DNA from: Streptomyces sp. NRRL B-24484 | GTDB taxonomy: Bacteria; Actinomycetota; Actinomycetes; Streptomycetales; Streptomycetaceae | DNA: 57,711 bases | Reading direction: 5' to 3' | NCBI RefSeq assembly: GCF_000717715.1 | Contig: NZ_JOAI01000049.1 | Span: 1-57,711, forward strand | Shown: positions 16,569 to 24,991 of the stretch, one piece after another | How positions within the stretch are numbered: the stretch's first letter is position 1 | How the letters are laid out: each line of letters opens with the position of its first letter | The notes under the pieces: model-generated | Told to the model about the DNA's origin: nothing | Databases searched by the model: none | Seen by the model: the letters and a program-made list of their open reading frames with translations, nothing else | Position numbers and translations under genes: made by a program

Positions 16569-18770
16569 TCAGCCGCCGGTGAGGACCACCAGCTGCCGGG
16601 TCGCCCGGGTCATCGCGACGTAGCGGTCGACCGCCCCCTCGACCCCGTCGCCGAACCCTTCCGGGTCGACGAGCACGACCAGGTCGAACTCCAGCCCCTT
16701 CGACAGCTCCGGGGTCAGCGAGCGGACCCGGCCCGTCCCCCGGAACGCGGGGGCGCCGATCACGCAGGCGGTGCCGTCCGGCGACGCGGCGGCCCAGTCG
16801 CCGAGCACGGTGTCCAGGTCGGCGACGGACCCGTGGAAGACCGGGATCCCGCTGCTGCGCACCGAGACGGGCACGTTGGCGTCCGGCAGCACCGCCCGGA
16901 CGACCGGCTCGGCCTCCGCCATCACCTCCTGCGGCGTGCGGTAGTTGATGCCCAGCGAGGCCAGCTCGATCCGGTCCAGCCCGACCCGCTCCAGCCGCTC
17001 CCGCCAGGACTCGGTGAAGCCCTGCCGCGCCTGGGCGCGGTCCCCGACGATCGTGAAGCTCCGGGACGGGCAGCGCAGCAGCAGCATCTGCCACTCCGCG
17101 TCGGTCAGCTCCTGGGCCTCGTCCACGACGATGTGCGCGAACGGCCCGGCCAGCCGGTCCGGGTCGGCGGCGGGCAGCGCGGTCTCGTCGACCAGGCTGT
17201 CCCGCAGGTCCCGTCCGAGCAGCATGGTGACCGCGCCCTCGCCGTCGTCGTCGGCCCGGAGCAGGTTGTCGATCACCCCGGCCATCCGCTCGCGCTCGGC
17301 GGCGACCGTGGCCTCCCGTCGACGCCGGAGCCGGGCCGCCTCCGGGTCGCCGAGTCGCTGCCGCGCCGCGTCCAGCAGCGGCAGGTCGGACACCGTCCAC
17401 GCCCGGGCGTCCGCGCGCTGCAGCAGCCGGACCTCGTCGCGGCCCAGCCAGGGGGCGCACAGCCGCAGGTAGGCGGGCACCGACCACAGGTCGCCGACCA
17501 GGTCGGACGCCTCGATCGTCGGCCACGCCCGGTGCAGCGCCGTGACCAGGTCCCGGTCCTGCAGCAGCGACCTGCGGAACAGCTCGCGCGGCGGCGTCTC
17601 CTCGTCCCCGTGCTCGTCCTCGTGCTTGGCCAGCAGGATCGTGACCAGTTCCTCCCACACCTGGTCGCGCGCCTCGTTGTGCGGGGTGCCCGGCTCCGGC
17701 GCCCCGAAGGCCTCGGCCCAGTCCTCGGCACTCAGCCACAGGTCCGACCAGTGGGTCGACACCGCGACCCCCTCGGCCGGCGGCTCCTCGTAGATCCGCA
17801 CCGCCGCCTCGATCGCCCGCACCATGTCCGCCGAGGACTTCAGCCGCGCCGCCTCCGGGTCGGGCTCGACCACGGCGCCGGCACCCTCGGCGACCAGGTC
17901 CCGCAGGGTGCAGGTCCGCACGCCGTCCTCGCCGAGGCTCGGCAGCACGTCGGCGACGTACGCCAGGTACGGCTGGTGCGGGCCGACGAACAGCACGCCG
18001 CCCCGGCGGTGGCCGAGCCGCGGGTCGGAGTGCAGCAGGTACGCCGAGCGGTGCAGGGCGACGACCGTCTTGCCGGTGCCCGGGCCGCCGTCGACCACCA
18101 GCGCGCCGCGGGAGCCCGCGCGGACGATCGCGTCCTGGTCGGCCTGGATGGTGCCGAGGACGTCCCGCATCCGGGCCGACCGGCTGCTGCCCAGGCTCGC
18201 GATGAAGGCCGACTGGTCGTCGAGCGCGGCGTGCCCCTCCAGGCCGTCCGCGGTGAACACCTCGTCCCAGTAGTCGCCGATCCGGCCGCGCGTCCAGCGG
18301 TACCGGCGGCGGCTCGCCAGGCCCATCGGGTCGGCGTGCGTCGCGGCGAAGAACGGCTCGGCCGCGGGGGTGCGCCAGTCGATCAGCAGCCTGCGGCCGC
18401 TCCCGTCGGTCAGGCCGAGCCGCCCGATGTACACCGGCTCGGAGCCGTCCGCGCCGACGATCCGGCCGAGGCACAGGTCCAGCCCGAAGCGGCGCAGTGC
18501 GCGCAGCCGGGCGGTCAGCCGGTGGATCTCCGAGTCGCGGTCCATCGCCGCGCGGCCCGGACCGCCGGGCGCCCTGCGCATCTCGTCGAGGCGGTCGGAG
18601 AGTTCGGCCACCTCCCGGTCGAGGGTTTCCGCGACGGTCGTGAAGTGCCGCTCGTCGGCGGCGATCAGCGCCGGGTCCGCCTTGGCGGCGAGCCGCCCGG
18701 GCAGGTCGAAGGCGCTGGTCGTCGAAAGGTCGCCCATCTCACGCACCCCGTTCCGTGGCCGCACCCGCAC
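16569..18770 (-). CDS. helR: HelD/HelR-type RNA-polymerase-associated helicase
   Basis: A 733-residue superfamily 1 helicase-like ATPase of the HelD class, which bind RNA polymerase and release it from DNA or inhibitors. Walker A is GGPGTGKTVVALHR (about residues 222-235), Walker B/motif II is IVVDEAQELTD (about 555), motif III GDRAQ, motif IV INYRTPQE, and the C-terminal VAMTRATRQLVVL. The N-terminal region (about 20-95) is predicted coiled coil, as in HelD. GTG at 18770 is chosen because GAGGTG precedes it at good spacing; ATG 18737 lacks one. Upstream lies a near-perfect rifamycin-associated element, which in actinomycetes marks rifamycin-induced genes including helR. I therefore prefer HelR over housekeeping HelD; the symbol is tentative. 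Confidence 0.82.
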   Translation of the reverse strand: MRVRPRNGVREMGDLSTTSAFDLPGRLAAKADPALIAADERHFTTVAETLDREVAELSDRLDEMRRAPGGPGRAAMDRDSEIHRLTARLRALRRFGLDLCLGRIVGADGSEPVYIGRLGLTDGSGRRLLIDWRTPAAEPFFAATHADPMGLASRRRYRWTRGRIGDYWDEVFTADGLEGHAALDDQSAFIASLGSSRSARMRDVLGTIQADQDAIVRAGSRGALVVDGGPGTGKTVVALHRSAYLLHSDPRLGHRRGGVLFVGPHQPYLAYVADVLPSLGEDGVRTCTLRDLVAEGAGAVVEPDPEAARLKSSADMVRAIEAAVRIYEEPPAEGVAVSTHWSDLWLSAEDWAEAFGAPEPGTPHNEARDQVWEELVTILLAKHEDEHGDEETPPRELFRRSLLQDRDLVTALHRAWPTIEASDLVGDLWSVPAYLRLCAPWLGRDEVRLLQRADARAWTVSDLPLLDAARQRLGDPEAARLRRRREATVAAERERMAGVIDNLLRADDDGEGAVTMLLGRDLRDSLVDETALPAADPDRLAGPFAHIVVDEAQELTDAEWQMLLLRCPSRSFTIVGDRAQARQGFTESWRERLERVGLDRIELASLGINYRTPQEVMAEAEPVVRAVLPDANVPVSVRSSGIPVFHGSVADLDTVLGDWAAASPDGTACVIGAPAFRGTGRVRSLTPELSKGLEFDLVVLVDPEGFGDGVEGAVDRYVAMTRATRQLVVLTGG

Positions 18771-19116
18771 CGTCCCGCACCTCGTGAACGGACATACCTG
18801 AACACACGTCGTGAATCTCCCGAATCCTCAGTTTCCGACTCAGGTGAGCGATTCTGCGGTACCACCGGGGCCTTGCCGCAAGACCCCCAGTGCGCTATAC
18901 GTTGAGAGTGGCAAGGGACGGGTTCACTCCCCTGCCTTCGTCGTCCGTCCGACCGGACGACCCTCCTCGCAGCCCTCCCCGACACCAGGCCCACCGCGCA
19001 CGGCAGGTGCCCGCGCACGCCGTCGCCCAGGCCGGCGCACTGCCCCGCTGCGGACACCGTACGCACCCGTTGCCCCGTCGCTCGGGCGGGCCGTGGCCGG
19101 AGGTAGGGTCTGCGGC
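18771..19116. other. Divergent intergenic region, helicase / SUKH protein
   Basis: No gene seen. The left half is the helicase 5' leader (about 100 nt) and the RAE. The right half is plain GC-rich sequence ending in GGAGG (19099-19103) and TAGGGT (19104-19109), 7 nt before the ATG of the next gene. Confidence 0.6.
18867..18887 (-). promoter_or_regulatory. Rifamycin-associated element (RAE)
   Basis: A 21-bp inverted repeat with arms GGGGnCTTGC and GCAAGnCCCC around a central C. On the minus strand it reads GGGG, T, CTTGC, G, GCAAG, G, CCCC, close to the RAE consensus described upstream of rifamycin resistance genes in actinomycetes (recalled, not looked up). It lies about 97 bp ahead of the helicase start and about 5 bp after a minus-strand TATAGC (18898-18893), a candidate -10. 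Confidence 0.82.
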
Positions 19117-19839
19117 ATGCCCGACACCGCCGACGTGTCCGCCGCCCTGCGGGGCGGAGCACCCACCCGCGACCGGGCCTTCGCCTTCCTCCGGTGGTTC
19201 GCCGAGTCCTGGACGGACCGGCCGCTGCGACCGGAGGACGGCAGCTCGGCCGACGAGCTGGACGCCGCAGAGGCCCGGCTCGGCTGCGCACTCCCCGCCG
19301 CACTGCGCGAGGGCTACGCCCTCCTCGGCCGCCGGGACGACCTGACCCGCCACCAGGACCCGCTCGTCCCACCGGCAGGGCTCTGCATCGACGAGGCCCT
19401 CGGCGGCCTGCTGGTCTTCCGCCGCGAGAACCAGGACTGCGCCGCCTGGGCGGTCCCGCTCGACCACGCCGACCCGGACGACCCGCCGGTGCTGGTGGAG
19501 TCCCACCGCGGCTGGATCCCCTTCCTCGACCGGATGTCCCTCGCCTGGGTCGAACTCGTGCTCAGCGAGTCGCTGTTCGCCCCGGGCAGCCGCTACGACG
19601 CCTGCGAACTGCCGGACGCCCTCCTCCCGCGGCTGCACGCCCGGTACACCCGCCTCGACCTGCCCGACCACCCGATGTGGGCCTGCGACGAGGACTCGCC
19701 CGTGCGCTGGTACGCCGCCCCCGGCCGCCTGCTGCGCCGCGACGGCGTGCAGGACCGGTCCTGGATCCACGCGCGTGGCCGGACGGCAGCCGACCTCGAC
19801 GCCCTGCGTGCGGAGCTGCCCGGCCCCTGGGTCTGCTGA
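19117..19839 (+). CDS. SMI1/KNR4 (SUKH) family protein
   Basis: 240 residues. The segment SADELDAAEARLGCALPAAL followed by REGYALLGRRDDL (about residues 49-80) is the SUKH-family opening motif, with the conserved E..LG..LP...... pattern. The rest, rich in Trp and acidic residues, has the family's usual alternating strands. Some SUKH proteins are immunity proteins against polymorphic toxins, others are housekeeping; no toxin gene is adjacent, so a general role is as likely. A TAGGGT seven bases before the ATG suggests a leaderless message. Confidence 0.7.
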   Translation: MPDTADVSAALRGGAPTRDRAFAFLRWFAESWTDRPLRPEDGSSADELDAAEARLGCALPAALREGYALLGRRDDLTRHQDPLVPPAGLCIDEALGGLLVFRRENQDCAAWAVPLDHADPDDPPVLVESHRGWIPFLDRMSLAWVELVLSESLFAPGSRYDACELPDALLPRLHARYTRLDLPDHPMWACDEDSPVRWYAAPGRLLRRDGVQDRSWIHARGRTAADLDALRAELPGPWVC

Positions 19840-19850
19840 CGGCCGGACGC

Positions 19851-19877
19851 GCGGTGACGGTCGACGCCGGTCACCGC
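19851..19877. terminator. Hairpin between SUKH gene and alkD-like pseudogene
   Basis: Arms GCGGTGAC (19851-19858) and GTCACCGC (19870-19877), loop 11 nt, between convergent genes. Probable bidirectional terminator. Confidence 0.5.
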
Positions 19878-19894
19878 CGTGCGGGTCGGGTCGG

Positions 19895-20589
19895 TCAGGA
19901 TGCCGGTGTCGCCTTGCGGCGGCCGACCGTCTCGGCGATCCGGGCGGGAGGGAACGGCGAGGTGCAGCCCGGCGGGGTCGGGTAGTCCTAGAGGACCTGC
20001 AGGCGTTCGCCGATGTCGATCGCGCGGGCACGGTGCCCGGCGCTCTCGATCCCGATCCCGGCCAGGAGTGGTTCACCGCCCACTGCAGGCGGTCGGGGGC
20101 GTCGCCCATTTCCGCCTCGATCACGTCGAGCAGCGCATCGAGGTCGAGGCCCTCGGGCTTCTTCGCGACGCGCTCGGTGGTGAGCGCCCGGCCGGCGCTC
20201 GCGACCACCGGGTCCGGGTCGGCCGACCAGGCCACCCGCAGCTCCTCGGCGTGCAAGCTCTTCTTGACCACGTGGCCGACGAGCCAGTCCTGCACCTTCG
20301 GCGCGCGGGCCTCGCGCAGCATCGTGTCCAACTCGTCCCGTCCGAAAGCCTTCGGACGGCAGATCAGGGCGGCCGGCAGCCGCGCCGCCGAGTCGCCCGT
20401 CGCCCGGAGCCCGCGGGCGAGGTCCTGCTGCGTCTTCAGCCGCTTCGCCAGCGTGCGCAGCTCGCCGAGGTTCACGCCGTGGTCGTCGCCGTGCCGCGCG
20501 TTCACCTCGCGCATCCTCGGGTCCTCCGGGGCGGCCAGCTCGGCCGTCACCGCGGCCACGTCCGTGTCGGTCGGCGTCGTCCCGGTCAC
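19895..20589 (-). pseudogene. DNA alkylation repair protein (AlkD-like), broken by frameshift and nonsense
   Basis: Reading from ATG 20589 gives MTGTTPTDTD..., ELRTLAKRLKTQQDLARGLR, APKVQDWLVGHVVKKSLHAE and APDRLQWAVNHS, the HEAT-like helices of the AlkD-type family (PF08713). At 20064/20065 one base (a C in TCC-CTG) is missing; restoring it gives LAGIGIESAGHRARAIDIGE then RLQVL. An in-frame TAG (19988-19990) follows, and after it the frame continues with the family's C-terminal DYPTPPGCTSPF...ARIAETVGRR to a TGA at 19895. Repaired, the protein would be about 231 residues, the family's normal length. With two independent lesions the gene is almost certainly inactive. The remaining N-terminal 175 codons are intact. 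Confidence 0.85.
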
Positions 20590-20741
20590 TTCGGTCTCCC
20601 GTCCCTCGCGTCCGCCCGATCCAGGCGGTCTCCCTCGGCAGGAGGCGGAACCGGAGCTGCTTGCCCCCGGCGTCCTCCTCGTACCCCCGGCTCTCGCCGA
20701 GGGGGGTGACGAGGTCGAGTCCCCGGCCGCCCTCGCCCGGG

Positions 20742-20747
20742 TAGGGT
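20742..20747 (+). promoter_or_regulatory. Leaderless-type -10 (TAGGGT)
   Basis: TAGGGT ends 6 nt before the ATG at 20754 and no Shine-Dalgarno sequence intervenes. Confidence 0.5.
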
Positions 20748-20753
20748 GCCGCC

Positions 20754-21164
20754 ATGCCCGATCCGGTCGACTTCCCGCTCCTGCCGCTGCGCTCCGTGCG
20801 GTACCGCAAGCACGGCGTCGGAAGCTGCGGCCCGTTCGTCGACGTCACCCTGGACTTCGAGCCCGCCGGGGACGGTGTGGTCTTCGAGGTGGCGCCGGGC
20901 GTGCTGGCCGACTGGGAGTGGCCGGAGGACCTGCCGGTCTTCTTCGCGGCCTGCGAGCACGGCGTCCGCGAGGAACTCGCCGCGGCGGCGCCCGGTGTCC
21001 GGGCCGCCGTCCGCGTCGTGCTGGCCGGTGCCCGCGCCCACCCGGTCGACTCCAGCGCGTACGCCTTCCTGCTCGGCGGCCGGCACGCGACCCGCGAGGG
21101 CCTGGCGCGGGCCGCGGCCCGGGGCCCGGCGCCGGACGGGGATCAGTCCTCCGCGCCCAGGTAG
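20754..21164 (+). CDS. Small protein resembling stand-alone EF-G domain IV
   Basis: 136 residues. VRYRKHGVGSCGPFVDVTLD, then FEP, GVVFEVAPGVL, PVFFAACEHGVREEL and VRVVLAGARAHPVDSSAYAF align in order with domain IV of the EF-G paralogue encoded at 51670-53835 ([60 protein letters not shown]). G domain and domains II, III and V are absent. Domain IV of EF-G reaches the ribosomal decoding site, so a ribosome-related role is conceivable, but such a protein could also have drifted to another use. The last 22 bp overlap the convergent gene's end. Leaderless promoter. Confidence 0.6.
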   Translation: MPDPVDFPLLPLRSVRYRKHGVGSCGPFVDVTLDFEPAGDGVVFEVAPGVLADWEWPEDLPVFFAACEHGVREELAAAAPGVRAAVRVVLAGARAHPVDSSAYAFLLGGRHATREGLARAAARGPAPDGDQSSAPR

Positions 21165-21622
21165 ACGGCCAGGCCCTCCTGCTGCATCCGCCGGTCGACG
21201 AAGGGTCGCGCGGCCGCGACCACCGCACCCCCGACCGCGCCCAGCAGCGCCGCGGAGGCGCCCTCGTCGCTGCCCACACTGCCGAGGCCCGCGCACGCGC
21301 CGAGCACCGCGCCCACCAGCACCGGTCCGCGTTCGTCCTGGCCGGCGTGTTCGACGATGTCCGCGAGGGCCACCGCGAGGCGGCTCGCCCCGGCCCGGTC
21401 CCTGATCCGCCGCGTGCACCCGGCGATGTCGGAGCTGCGGAAGGCCAGCCGGCCGAGCTCGCCCAGGTCCTCGGCCTCGTCCCGGGAGAGGCCGACCGTG
21501 GTGAGCCGCAGCAGGTGGTGGCGGAGCCGTCCCAGCGCGGCGTCCTCGACGACGAAGTCCCGGGCGATGCGGAACGCGCCGCCCGGCCCGGGGCAGAGAT
21601 CCTGGGCACGGCTCGTGGCCAC
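21143..21622 (-). CDS. Hypothetical helical protein
   Basis: 159 residues, family not recognised. GTG at 21622 is chosen because AGGAAGGG lies about 9 nt upstream; a longer frame to 21766 is compositionally poor. The N-terminal part, FVVEDAALGRLRHHLLRLTT and the following LSRDEAEDLGELGRLAF, is helical; the C-terminal half (LVGAVLGACAGLGSVGSDEG ... GAVGGAVVAAARPFVDRR) is Gly/Ala-rich and could form hydrophobic helices. It overlaps the end of the EF-G-domain-like gene by 22 bp in opposite orientation. Confidence 0.55.
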   Translation of the reverse strand: MATSRAQDLCPGPGGAFRIARDFVVEDAALGRLRHHLLRLTTVGLSRDEAEDLGELGRLAFRSSDIAGCTRRIRDRAGASRLAVALADIVEHAGQDERGPVLVGAVLGACAGLGSVGSDEGASAALLGAVGGAVVAAARPFVDRRMQQEGLAVYLGAED

Positions 21623-21919
21623 GGTGGGGTCCCTTCCTGGAGGCGCCGGCGTCCGCCGGGCGGTGTGGGCATGCGCCGGGTCATTCCTGCCCGTGGCAGC
21701 CCCCGCCCGACCCCCCGTCCGCCCGATCTGCCCCGACCGGGCGAGCGTCCGGGCGGCGCCTGCCACCGTTCGGGTGGCCGGGGGAGTGCGGCACCCCGGC
21801 CGGCGGGTGCCGGGAGATCACCTGAACGGACGTCGTGCCGTCCTCCCGAAACACGGGTTGGACGGCGGTCGCTCCGGTCCGGTGAGGAGCCGCGGCGGCC
21901 GGATCGTCCGCCCGGGACG

Positions 21920-23398
21920 TCACCGGGCCCGCGGCGCCGACCCGGTTGCGGTGCGGGGCGAGGGCGCCGGGCGGCCGGGCAGGAGCAGGCAGAGCGGCAC
22001 GGCGAGGGCCGTGAGGGCGACCGACCACCCGAAGGCGTCGCCGAAGCCGCCGGCCAGGGCCTCCGGGGTGCGGGCGCCGCCGGTGGTGTGCTGGAGGACG
22101 ACGGCGAGCAGGGCCGTGCCCACCGAGCCGCCGACCTGCTGGGCGACCCGGGTGATGATGCTGGCGTCGGGGATCTGGTGGTGCGCCAGGCCCGTGTACG
22201 CGGCGCCGCTGAGCGGGATCATGACGGCGCCCAGCCCGATCCCGCGCACCAGCAGCGCGGCCATCAGCGGCACCTGGCCGGTGCCGGCGGTGGCGAGGGC
22301 GAACGGCAGGGTGGCCGCGGTGGTGAGCACGAAGCCGGCGAGGGCCACCGGGCGCGGGCCGAGGCGGTCGGTGAGGCCGCCGGCCAGGGTGCGGGCGAGG
22401 AGTGCGCCGATGCCCTGCGGGACGAGCAGCAGTCCGGCGCCGAGCGCGTCCTCACCGCGGACGCGCTGCCAGTACAGCGGCAGCAGCAGCATCGCCCCGT
22501 ACAGGGCGATGCCGGCCAGGAAGCCCAGGACGGAGGCGCCGGCCAGCGCCCGGTGGCGCAGGAGCCGCAGGTCGACGAGGGCGCCGGCGCGGGTCAGCGC
22601 CCGGGCGGTGAAGACGCCGACCAGGACGAGCCCGCCGGCCAGCGGCACCAGCACCGCCGGGCTCGCGAAGCCCGCGCTGCCCTCGACCCGGGACAGCCCG
22701 TACACGACGGCCGCGACGCCCGGCGAGAGCAGCAGCAGGCCGGCGGTGTCCAGGCGCGGGCGTGCCCGGTCGGCCGTCGGTCGGTCGTCGGGCAGGTTGC
22801 GGTGGGCGAGCCAGGCGCCGACGGCGCAGAAGGGGACGTTGACGAGGAAGAGCCACCGCCAGTCGGCGAGGCTCAGGACGAGGCCGCCCAGGACGGGTCC
22901 GAGGACGGGTCCGAGTGCGGTGGGCAGGGTGACGGCGGCCATCACCCGGCCGATGTTGCGGCCGCGGGCCGCCTGGACGACCAGCGTGACCATGAGCGGC
23001 ATCATGATGCCGCCGCCGATCCCCTGCACGACGCGGAAGGCGATCAGTGCGGTCGCGTTCCAGGCCAGGGCGCTCAGCACCGACCCCAGCAGGAACACGC
23101 CGAGGGCGGCGATCCACAGCCGCTTGCCGCCGAGCCGGGACTGCGCCCAGCCGGCGACCGGGACGGTGGCGAACACGGCGAGCAGGTAGCCGGTGCTGAC
23201 CCACTGGACGGTGGAGATCGGTGCGCCGAGCTCCCGGGCCAGGTCGTCGAGGGCGACGGTGACGACGGTGGTGTCGAAGACGACGGCGAGGGCGCCGACG
23301 ACCACGCTGAACGCGGTGCGCCAGACGGCGGGATCGATGCGGTCGGGGTCGGGTGCCGCTGTTGCGGCACCGGCCCCGGTGATCTCGGGGATGCTCAC
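21920..23398 (-). CDS. MFS drug efflux transporter, DHA2/EmrB-QacA type
   Basis: 492 residues with about 14 hydrophobic helices. It shows motif A-like GWAQSRLGGKRLW, the FDTTVVTVALDDLARELG start of helix 1 typical for DHA2 proteins, and motif C GPVLGPVLGG near residue 158. GTG at 23398 follows AAGG at proper spacing. It is divergently transcribed from a TetR gene, and two matching inverted repeats fill the gap, so efflux is presumably repressed by that TetR protein until a ligand appears. Likely proton-driven drug or metabolite export; substrate unknown. No gene is seen in the 297 bp beyond its end. Confidence 0.9.
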   Translation of the reverse strand: MSIPEITGAGAATAAPDPDRIDPAVWRTAFSVVVGALAVVFDTTVVTVALDDLARELGAPISTVQWVSTGYLLAVFATVPVAGWAQSRLGGKRLWIAALGVFLLGSVLSALAWNATALIAFRVVQGIGGGIMMPLMVTLVVQAARGRNIGRVMAAVTLPTALGPVLGPVLGGLVLSLADWRWLFLVNVPFCAVGAWLAHRNLPDDRPTADRARPRLDTAGLLLLSPGVAAVVYGLSRVEGSAGFASPAVLVPLAGGLVLVGVFTARALTRAGALVDLRLLRHRALAGASVLGFLAGIALYGAMLLLPLYWQRVRGEDALGAGLLLVPQGIGALLARTLAGGLTDRLGPRPVALAGFVLTTAATLPFALATAGTGQVPLMAALLVRGIGLGAVMIPLSGAAYTGLAHHQIPDASIITRVAQQVGGSVGTALLAVVLQHTTGGARTPEALAGGFGDAFGWSVALTALAVPLCLLLPGRPAPSPRTATGSAPRAR

Positions 23399-23411
23399 GG
23401 GCAACCGCCTT

Positions 23412-23474
23412 AAGATATAGAATCCTATCTTGCGGCGCCCAGCGTAGGGCGGCGCAATAAGATAGGCAAGTCTT
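23412..23474. promoter_or_regulatory. Twin TetR operators between MFS and tetR genes
   Basis: Site 1 (23412-23431) has arms AAGATA and TATCTT spaced by 8 nt. Site 2 (23459-23474) has arms AAGA and TCTT spaced by 8 nt and shares the AAGATAGG core. Both lie in an AT-rich island in otherwise GC-rich DNA, one near each divergent start. Confidence 0.7.
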
Positions 23475-23490
23475 TCTAATGGAGGTGCGG

Positions 23491-24051
23491 ATGCCCGAGC
23501 GGCGCCGCGGGGCGGCACTGGAGAAGGCACTCCTCGACGCGGCCTGGGACGAACTCACGGCCAACGGCTACGCCAGGTTCACCATGGACGCCGTCGGCCG
23601 GCGGGCCGGCACCAGCCCCCCGGTGCTCTACCGCCGCTGGGCCGACCGCGACGAACTCGTCCGCGCGGCGATCGCCCACGTCCTGGAGCGGTCCAGGATC
23701 GAGGCGCCCGACACCGGGAGCCTGCGTGAGGACGTGCTCACCCTGATGCGGACGATCAACGCCACCCGCGTCCAGCTCGTCACCGTCATGAGCGTGCACC
23801 TCGCCGGCTACTACCAGGAGACCGGCACCGGCCCCGGCGACCTCCTCGCCGGCGGCCACGAACCCACCGGCGACGTGCTCTTCGAACGCGCCGCCGCCCG
23901 CGGCGAGATCGACCCCGACCGCCTCACCGACCGCATCAAGGCCCTGCCCTTCGACCTGCTGCGCCTGGAGATCCTCACCACCTACGCCCCCGTGCCGGAC
24001 CACGTACTTGAGGAGATCGTCGACACGGTCTTCCTCCCGCTGCTGCGCTGA
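23491..24051 (+). CDS. TetR-family repressor of the adjacent MFS pump
   Basis: 186 residues. The N-terminal helix-turn-helix is AWDELTANGYARFTMDAVGR then RAGTSPPVLYRRWADRDELV (about residues 16-56), standard TetR. ATG 23491 is chosen because GGAGG (23481-23485) precedes it; ATG 23479 would bury that site inside the coding region. The C-terminal domain holds the ligand pocket and is of the TetR_C_11-like type by feel (less certain). Divergent placement and twin operators make autoregulation and control of the pump likely. Confidence 0.85.
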   Translation: MPERRRGAALEKALLDAAWDELTANGYARFTMDAVGRRAGTSPPVLYRRWADRDELVRAAIAHVLERSRIEAPDTGSLREDVLTLMRTINATRVQLVTVMSVHLAGYYQETGTGPGDLLAGGHEPTGDVLFERAAARGEIDPDRLTDRIKALPFDLLRLEILTTYAPVPDHVLEEIVDTVFLPLLR

Positions 24052-24255
24052 CGTCCGCCGAGCCGGGGCACGGAGCCCTGCGGGGTCCGCCCGGTGGGCG
24101 GCATTCCGGGCGGTGTCGGCGTGGCCCGCTTGACCGGTGCGGCGGCGGGCCGGAGAGTCGGGGTGCGGCGCCGCGCGGGTGCCGCCCGCCCGTGCCGACC
24201 GGCCCGCCCGTCCGGAGACGACAGGCGGCCCCGACCTGCGGGAGCGGCAGAGGCG

Positions 24256-24900
24256 ATGGTGCTCGACCTGCTCGTGATCGGCACGGCCATCACCCTCGGG
24301 CCCCTGCACAACAGCGCCTTCATCCTGCTGCTCTCCTCGCAGCGCGGTGCCCGCAAGGGTCTGGCCTTCGTGCTGTCCTGGCTCGCCAACCTGGTCGCGG
24401 TGGTGGTCTGCGTGCTGCTGCTGACCGGCGGGACGCCGCCCGCGCGCCACAGCACACCGTCGACCGTGGCCGACGCCGCCGAGCTGGCGATCGGCGTCGG
24501 TCTGGTGGGCTACGGCGTGTACCGCCGCAGGCGGTCGCCCCGGCCGCACGGCCCGCCGCGGTGGGAGGGCCGGGTCGACAACGCCTCGCTCGGCACCGCG
24601 GCCGGCCTCGCCTGGCTGCTGCAACCCTGGGCCCTGGTCGGGGCCGGTGCGGCCGTCGTCGTCGACGCCGACCTCTCGTCGCTCACCGACTGGATCGCCC
24701 TGATCGTCTACTGCCTGCTGGCCACGCTCAGCCTGGCCGTGATGGAGGTCTACGCCCTCCGCTCACCGGCCGCCGCGGACGCCCGGCTGAGCGGTCTGCG
24801 GACCTGGCTGGCGCAGCACCAGGAGCGGTTGATCGTCACGCTGTCGCTGGTGGCGGGCGTGTACCTGACCGCCAGGGGCATCTACCAGCTGGTCGCCTGA
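24256..24900 (+). CDS. GAP (Sap) family membrane protein
   Basis: 214 residues, about six hydrophobic helices. The opening MVLDLLVIGTAITLGPLHNS and SSQRGARKGLAFVLSWLAN match the GAP/Sap (sulfolipid-addressing) family, related to LysE-type exporters and tied in mycobacteria to surface glycolipid transport. The central charged loop RRRRSPRPHGPPRWEGRVDN separates helices 3 and 4. ATG at 24256 follows GGAG; the frame continues upstream but without a site. The substrate in streptomycetes is unknown. Confidence 0.75.
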   Translation: MVLDLLVIGTAITLGPLHNSAFILLLSSQRGARKGLAFVLSWLANLVAVVVCVLLLTGGTPPARHSTPSTVADAAELAIGVGLVGYGVYRRRRSPRPHGPPRWEGRVDNASLGTAAGLAWLLQPWALVGAGAAVVVDADLSSLTDWIALIVYCLLATLSLAVMEVYALRSPAAADARLSGLRTWLAQHQERLIVTLSLVAGVYLTARGIYQLVA

Positions 24901-24991
24901 CGTTCCGTCAACCGGTTCGGTCATTCCGCTCCGACGGGAGGGTGCCCCCGCTATCGTCTGCCGGAATGCAACGGCGGCACCGGGGGTGGCG

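Noticed and set aside
16569..18770. UvrD/Rep-type DNA repair helicase
   Set aside because: N-terminal coiled coil, HelD-like motif order and the upstream RAE fit a HelD/HelR protein better.
15165..18905. 1246-codon plus-strand frame over the AraC and helicase genes
   Set aside because: Antisense to two clear genes, low-complexity translation; arises from scarcity of stop codons at this GC content.
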